DNA from: UBA7328 sp002471345
GTDB lineage: Bacteria > Bacteroidota > Bacteroidia > Chitinophagales > Saprospiraceae
DNA: 38,824 bases
NCBI GenBank assembly: GCA_964011275.1
Contig: CAXGOB010000049.1
Location: forward strand, 1-38,824
Direction: 5' to 3'
The number at the start of each line of letters is the position of its first letter. Within the stretch, counting starts at the first letter, position 1. The notes beneath the pieces were generated by a model that was not told the DNA's origin, searched no databases, and worked only from the letters and a program-made list of their open reading frames with translations. This document shows positions 35,389-38,824 of the stretch, piece by piece. Made by a program: the position numbers and the translations under genes.

Positions 35389-36246
35389 ATGAAGAATTAT
35401 CTCCTCTTTTTTCTTGCATTTTACTCCCCTATAATCTTTGGACAAGTCGAATTGTTTGAAAAACCCTTGATTTCAAATGACGAAGCTTTTGGTATTGCCA
35501 TATCACCAAAAGGCGATGATCTGCTCTATGTAAATTCATTTGGAGGCCGGGATACTCTTCGTATTTACCATTCAAAAAAAATTAATGGCAAATGGCAAAA
35601 ACCAGAACCATCATTTTTTTCAAATGATAGGTTCAATCAAATTGATCCTTCATATTCACCAGATGGAGAAAACATTCTTATTAATGCATATGTCTCTGAG
35701 GCTAAGCGATATGATGTGTATTTACTTAGTAAGACTTTTGAGGGATGGTCCTTACCTGAACTATTATCAGATGCAATCAATACAGAAGCACATGAATTTT
35801 ACGCAACAATGGCATTAAGCAAAAGCATTTACTTTACAAGAAGAAATGAAAGCAATGACATTTATGTGAGTTATTGGCAAGATGGCAACTATCAAAAAGC
35901 CGTTCCCCTAAAAGGAAATATAAACACGGAGAATAGTGAATCAAATCCTTACATATCACCAAAGGAAGATTATCTCATTTTTATATCGACTAGAGATGGA
36001 GGATATGGCAATGCTGATTTGTATATCAGTTTTAATAAAAATAATTCATGGAGTACTCCTATAAATCTGGGAGAAAATATCAATACGAAGGACAGTGAAT
36101 TTTGCCCCAGTAGTGACTATTCAAATAATAGATTCTTCTTTGCAAGAACAATTATCAAAAAAGAAAAAAGAATTGAAAACATCTTTAGTGTCCCAATGGA
36201 AAGTCTAAGAATTAATGAATTGCGTCAACAAGCAAAATGGGATTAA
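35389..36246 (+). CDS. PD40/WD40-like beta-propeller protein, exported
   Basis: This 285-residue protein starts at ATG 35389 (signal KNYLLFFLAFYSPIIFGQ); the frame is open from TTG 35380. It has TolB/PD40 repeats: IAISPKGDDLLYVNSFGGRD, DPSYSPDGENILINAYVSE, NPYISPKEDYLIFISTRDGG with YGNADLYISF, and FCPSSDYSNNRFFFARTI. The SPxxDxLxF pattern is the hallmark of the repeat. Such proteins occur in outer-membrane and cell-wall binding roles, often beside OmpA domains; none is attached here. Partner unknown. Confidence 0.85.
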   Translation: MKNYLLFFLAFYSPIIFGQVELFEKPLISNDEAFGIAISPKGDDLLYVNSFGGRDTLRIYHSKKINGKWQKPEPSFFSNDRFNQIDPSYSPDGENILINAYVSEAKRYDVYLLSKTFEGWSLPELLSDAINTEAHEFYATMALSKSIYFTRRNESNDIYVSYWQDGNYQKAVPLKGNINTENSESNPYISPKEDYLIFISTRDGGYGNADLYISFNKNNSWSTPINLGENINTKDSEFCPSSDYSNNRFFFARTIIKKEKRIENIFSVPMESLRINELRQQAKWD

Positions 36247-36481
36247 AATCAGATCAAACAATTGATGTATTAGACCTTCCTAGAAAAAAGAAATCCTTGA
36301 GATAAATATCCTAGTAATTACAGACTTATTTGGATAAATAGTGGACTAAATCTAAATAAGAATTGAAGTTGTAGAAGACTCTTTATAACTTCTCAATAAT
36401 GATAGTTTGTGTAAGTAGAAAAGAACATAATATCTATAGCTTACAGATTATAGCCTAATGTCAAAGATATACTGATAGACA

Positions 36482-37330
36482 ATGAATTTTAAAGCAGAAC
36501 ACTTTCCTGAAGAAACTACAAGAGAAAAGCTTACAGCGATTGCGAAAGAACATAAGATACCTATACAAAAAACACTCAACAAGCTCAAATATGAGGCTGA
36601 ATTAAGAAAACTACAATCTGAATTTGTAAACCTACAAAAATGGATTGCTCAGAAAAAGATGAGAGTAGCCATTCTTTTTGAAGGTAGAGATGCCGCTGGA
36701 AAAGGAGGTTCTATTAAAAGATTCAAAGAACATCTCAATCCACGTACTTCAAGGGTAGTAGCACTGACTAAACCCACAGAAGTGGAAATGGGGCAATGGT
36801 ATTTTCAAAGATACATTCAGGTACTTCCTAATCCTGGTGAGATTGTATTCTTTGATAGGAGTTGGTACAATAGGGCCGTAGTAGAACCTGTCATGGATTT
36901 TTGTACTCAAAAGCAATATGAAAAATTCATATTACAGGTTCCCGAATTCGAACATTTGCTTTATGAAGACAATTTAAAGATTATCAAGTTCTGGTTTTCT
37001 ATTTCAAAGGAAGAACAAAACAAAAGATTTGACAAACGCCTAAACAACCCTCTGAAACGATGGAAGTTTAGCCCTGTTGATAAGAAAGGACAGGAACTTT
37101 GGGACAAATACACCCACTACAAAGAGCAAATGTTCAACAAGACTCATACAAATTTCTCTCCATGGGTCATCATAAAAACAAATGATAAAAAACGAGCAAG
37201 ATTGGAGAGCATGAGATATGTATTGTCCCTGTTTGATTATGAAGGAAAAGGAGCAAGTGAAGTGTCTGTCCTTCCTGATCCTAATATTGTCATGAAATAT
37301 TATAGAAGTTTAAAACAAATTGATATTTAA
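36482..37330 (+). CDS. ppk2: Polyphosphate kinase 2 family protein (first of a tandem pair)
   Basis: This 282-residue protein transfers phosphate between polyphosphate and nucleotides. It carries the PPK2 P-loop FEGRDAAGKGG (G68-G76, K74), the Walker-B/lid motif FFDRSWYNRAVVEPV (D125, R126) and the lid residues KRWKFSPVD. FQRYIQVLPNPGE precedes it, as is typical. The single-domain size and the charged N-terminal helix fit PPK2 class I or III-type enzymes; sequence alone does not fix whether it prefers ADP, GDP or AMP. The second gene follows after 9 bases, so both are one transcript. A 235-base leader upstream shows no gene. Confidence 0.92.
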   Translation: MNFKAEHFPEETTREKLTAIAKEHKIPIQKTLNKLKYEAELRKLQSEFVNLQKWIAQKKMRVAILFEGRDAAGKGGSIKRFKEHLNPRTSRVVALTKPTEVEMGQWYFQRYIQVLPNPGEIVFFDRSWYNRAVVEPVMDFCTQKQYEKFILQVPEFEHLLYEDNLKIIKFWFSISKEEQNKRFDKRLNNPLKRWKFSPVDKKGQELWDKYTHYKEQMFNKTHTNFSPWVIIKTNDKKRARLESMRYVLSLFDYEGKGASEVSVLPDPNIVMKYYRSLKQIDI

Positions 37331-37339
37331 GAAAAGGGT

Positions 37340-38107
37340 ATGATGAATTACAGCGCAGAAGAAATCGAACTTCTCAATTCTAAGGAAGGATTGTATTCTC
37401 TTTTAAAAAATAAAAAGGTGAATATCCCCAAAGTATTAGGTGAAGTGAAACAAGTAGCAGAGTTAAAAAAGAAACAAGAAGAGCTAATAAAACTTCAAAA
37501 TTGGGTTATTAATAATGATGAGAAGTTGGTTATCTTATTTGAAGGAAGAGACGCTGCTGGTAAAGGAGGAGCAATAAGAAGAATTACAGAATACATCAAT
37601 CCCAGACACTTTAGAATAGTAGCTCTAAATATCCCAACTCATGATGAAAGAAAACAATGGTTTTTTCAACGCTATATCAATCAGCTGCCTAAGCCAGGTG
37701 AAATTATATTCTTTGATAGAAGTTGGTATAATAGAGCTGTCGTCGAGCCTGTAAATGGTTTTTGTACAGATGAAGAATACAAAATATTCATGGCACAAGT
37801 TAACGAGTTTGAAAAAATGTTAATTCAGTCGAATACTCATCTTATCAAACTGTATTTTTCAATTTCCAAAGAAGAGCAAGCAAGGCGATTTATTGATATT
37901 AAGAGAAATCCCCTCAAACGATGGAAAATGACACCTGTGGATGAAAAAGCTCAAGAACTTTGGGATGAATATACCAAGTTCAAAGAAAGAATGTTCGAAA
38001 AGACTAATACAGATATAGCACCATGGAGGATTATTGATGCTAATAAAAAATCAGAAGCTAGACTTGAAGCTATTGACCACATTCTAGAAACCTTACCATA
38101 TCAATAG
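37340..38107 (+). CDS. ppk2: Polyphosphate kinase 2 family protein (second of a tandem pair)
   Basis: This 255-residue PPK2 has the same motifs: FEGRDAAGKGG (K75), FFDRSWYNRAVVEPV and NPLKRWKMTPVDEKAQELWD. It is clearly paralogous to the upstream copy but diverges at the N-terminus and between motifs, so the duplication is old. A purine-rich GAAAAGGGT stands seven bases before ATG 37340 (ATG 37343 is also possible). Tandem PPK2 copies may differ in nucleotide preference, one driving ATP/GTP synthesis and the other AMP phosphorylation; that is inference. Confidence 0.92.
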   Translation: MMNYSAEEIELLNSKEGLYSLLKNKKVNIPKVLGEVKQVAELKKKQEELIKLQNWVINNDEKLVILFEGRDAAGKGGAIRRITEYINPRHFRIVALNIPTHDERKQWFFQRYINQLPKPGEIIFFDRSWYNRAVVEPVNGFCTDEEYKIFMAQVNEFEKMLIQSNTHLIKLYFSISKEEQARRFIDIKRNPLKRWKMTPVDEKAQELWDEYTKFKERMFEKTNTDIAPWRIIDANKKSEARLEAIDHILETLPYQ

Positions 38108-38274
38108 ATCTCGAAATTCTTATTGGCTATTCTATTATAGACACATATTGCCCTTGACGTTATCATACACTTACAATGCAGAAATTGAACACCTACAAAA
38201 ATTTGATTGAATTAGATCTTGCTGAAAAGTAACTGAGTTCAATTAATCTCTAAATTAAATTTAGTTACGAACTA

Positions 38275-38664
38275 TCACCTATCCATTGATCTTTTCAAAA
38301 TTTCTGGTCTTTTGAGTTCCAGATGATCATCAGGGTACTCAGAATCTTCATATTCGTACAAATAACCTCCCTCTTCATCTTCTATTTTTTCAATTTCCCG
38401 TGCTAATTGTTTTTCTTCCCATTCCTTACTTCCTAATCCAAGGATTCCAAAGATTGTAAAGTAATGAATTACAAGGCCGATCCCCCAACCACCGGCTGGG
38501 AACACCCACCATGAAAATTCAGGTGAAGTCATCTGATTGATCATATAAATAAAACCAATCACCGCTAAATAGGTCACAAAATGAACGAAGAATCCTTTTT
38601 TATCTTCAACACGCTTTTGAGCCTTACGCAGTACTCTATCATCGGGGATATCAGTTCGATACAT
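38275..38664 (-). CDS. 2TM domain protein
   Basis: This 129-residue minus-strand protein matches the 2TM domain family: an N-terminal helix (RVLRKAQKRVEDKKGFFVHF) leads into two membrane helices (FVTYLAVIGFIYMIN and GIGLVIHYFTIFGILGLG), followed by KEWEEKQLAREIEKIE, the family's conserved acidic tail. The same domain occurs fused to LytTR regulators or histidine kinases, but here it stands alone. It is convergent with the PPK2 pair and one of only two minus-strand genes. Start is ATG at 38664. Confidence 0.9.
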   Translation of the reverse strand: MYRTDIPDDRVLRKAQKRVEDKKGFFVHFVTYLAVIGFIYMINQMTSPEFSWWVFPAGGWGIGLVIHYFTIFGILGLGSKEWEEKQLAREIEKIEDEEGGYLYEYEDSEYPDDHLELKRPEILKRSMDR

Positions 38665-38771
38665 ATTTGGTTTTTCTTTCCATGAAGTTATATAGATTTC
38701 AAATAAAAATATTATTTATTCGTCCAATGCTTCATGACTTCGACTAACTATGACTTTTCTTGAATTATACT

Positions 38772-38824
38772 TGTATCCTTGCGTAAAAATAAGACAGTTT
38801 AAAAATGAATTAAATTTAAACTGT
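38772..38824. repeat. Right copy of the 53-bp perfect terminal inverted repeat
   Basis: Exact reverse complement of bases 1-53, including the 10-bp hairpin now at 38794-38824. Reading inward from this end, the sequence after the repeat (about 38771 down to 38700) no longer resembles the rhodanese seen at the left end, so the two flanks differ while the last 53 bases are identical. No target-site duplication can be tested because the repeat touches the window edge. Confidence 0.9.

Noticed and set aside
587..38107. Integron gene-cassette array (many unrelated genes, same orientation)
   Set aside because: No attC-type repeats between genes, no intI, and genes up to 747 residues with their own promoters and hairpins.
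38200..38270. Inverted repeats between the convergent PPK2 and 2TM genes as a bidirectional terminator
   Set aside because: Only short arms (six to seven pairs) with mismatches; not convincing by eye.
1..38824. A large transposon or integrative element defined by the 53-bp inverted repeats
   Set aside because: No transposase, integrase, relaxase or target duplication is visible, and contig-end artefacts give the same picture. Kept only as a finding to check.

Overview
This window reads as AT-rich Bacteroidota DNA, most likely from the marine Cytophagales/Flavobacteriia side of the phylum. The evidence is two intact DUF6090 proteins plus the remnant of a third, a DUF5916 outer-membrane type protein, a 2TM-domain protein, DUF3500, DUF4286, a DinB-like gene, a stand-alone regulator-propeller lipoprotein, many Bacteroidota-style lipoprotein signals, RRDFIK-type Tat signals and few Shine-Dalgarno sites. 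I see no rRNA, tRNA, CRISPR array, phage module, transposase or integrase.

Layout. 1-53 and 38772-38824 are a perfect 53-bp inverted repeat that exactly bounds the window; each copy contains a small hairpin. 1-172 runs into the C-terminal end of a rhodanese-like protein. 198-518 is a decayed ORF. 587-2830 is DUF5916. 2880-3275 is a TauD/TfdA remnant. 3529-4640 is an intact DUF6090 gene followed by a broken paralogue. 4778-8501 holds DUF4286, an EamA permease, an amidohydrolase lipoprotein and a CPBP protease. 8921-13639 holds a 1-Cys peroxiredoxin, a broken lipoprotein gene, two alpha/beta hydrolases and a sialate O-acetylesterase. 13755-18209 holds a second DUF6090 gene, a DUF3500 gene cut by TGA, a small orphan ORF, a seven-blade propeller lipoprotein and a GyrI-like gene cut by TAA. 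18349-22351 holds a four-helix membrane protein, DUF2071, a RibD-like deaminase, and a TetR gene flanked by two identical operators, followed by a small membrane protein and a frameshifted SDR. 22494-30958 holds an exported SDR, an exported VOC lipoprotein, a formylglycine-enzyme-like (SUMF1) gene cut by TAG, an EEP hydrolase, a DinB gene cut by TAG, a Tat-type epimerase, a PhyH dioxygenase and an alpha/beta hydrolase. 31032-31786 is a broken minus-strand Ig-like lipoprotein. 31989-36246 holds a small lipoprotein, a tandem-repeat secreted protein, an aldo/keto reductase, a helical protein and a PD40 propeller. 36482-38107 is a tandem pair of PPK2 kinases, facing a minus-strand 2TM protein.

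The genes do not form one pathway. They look like independent units, almost all on the plus strand, mostly envelope-directed or detoxification/redox functions. The two most coherent modules are the TetR/SDR locus and the PPK2 pair. The strongest unusual signal is the density of recently damaged genes: at least ten loci carry in-frame stops or single-base frameshifts but keep recognisable sequence on both sides. TAG is the commonest interrupting codon, yet TAG also ends at least eleven intact genes here, so decay (or sequence error) is favoured over recoding. I could not identify a confirmed new system.
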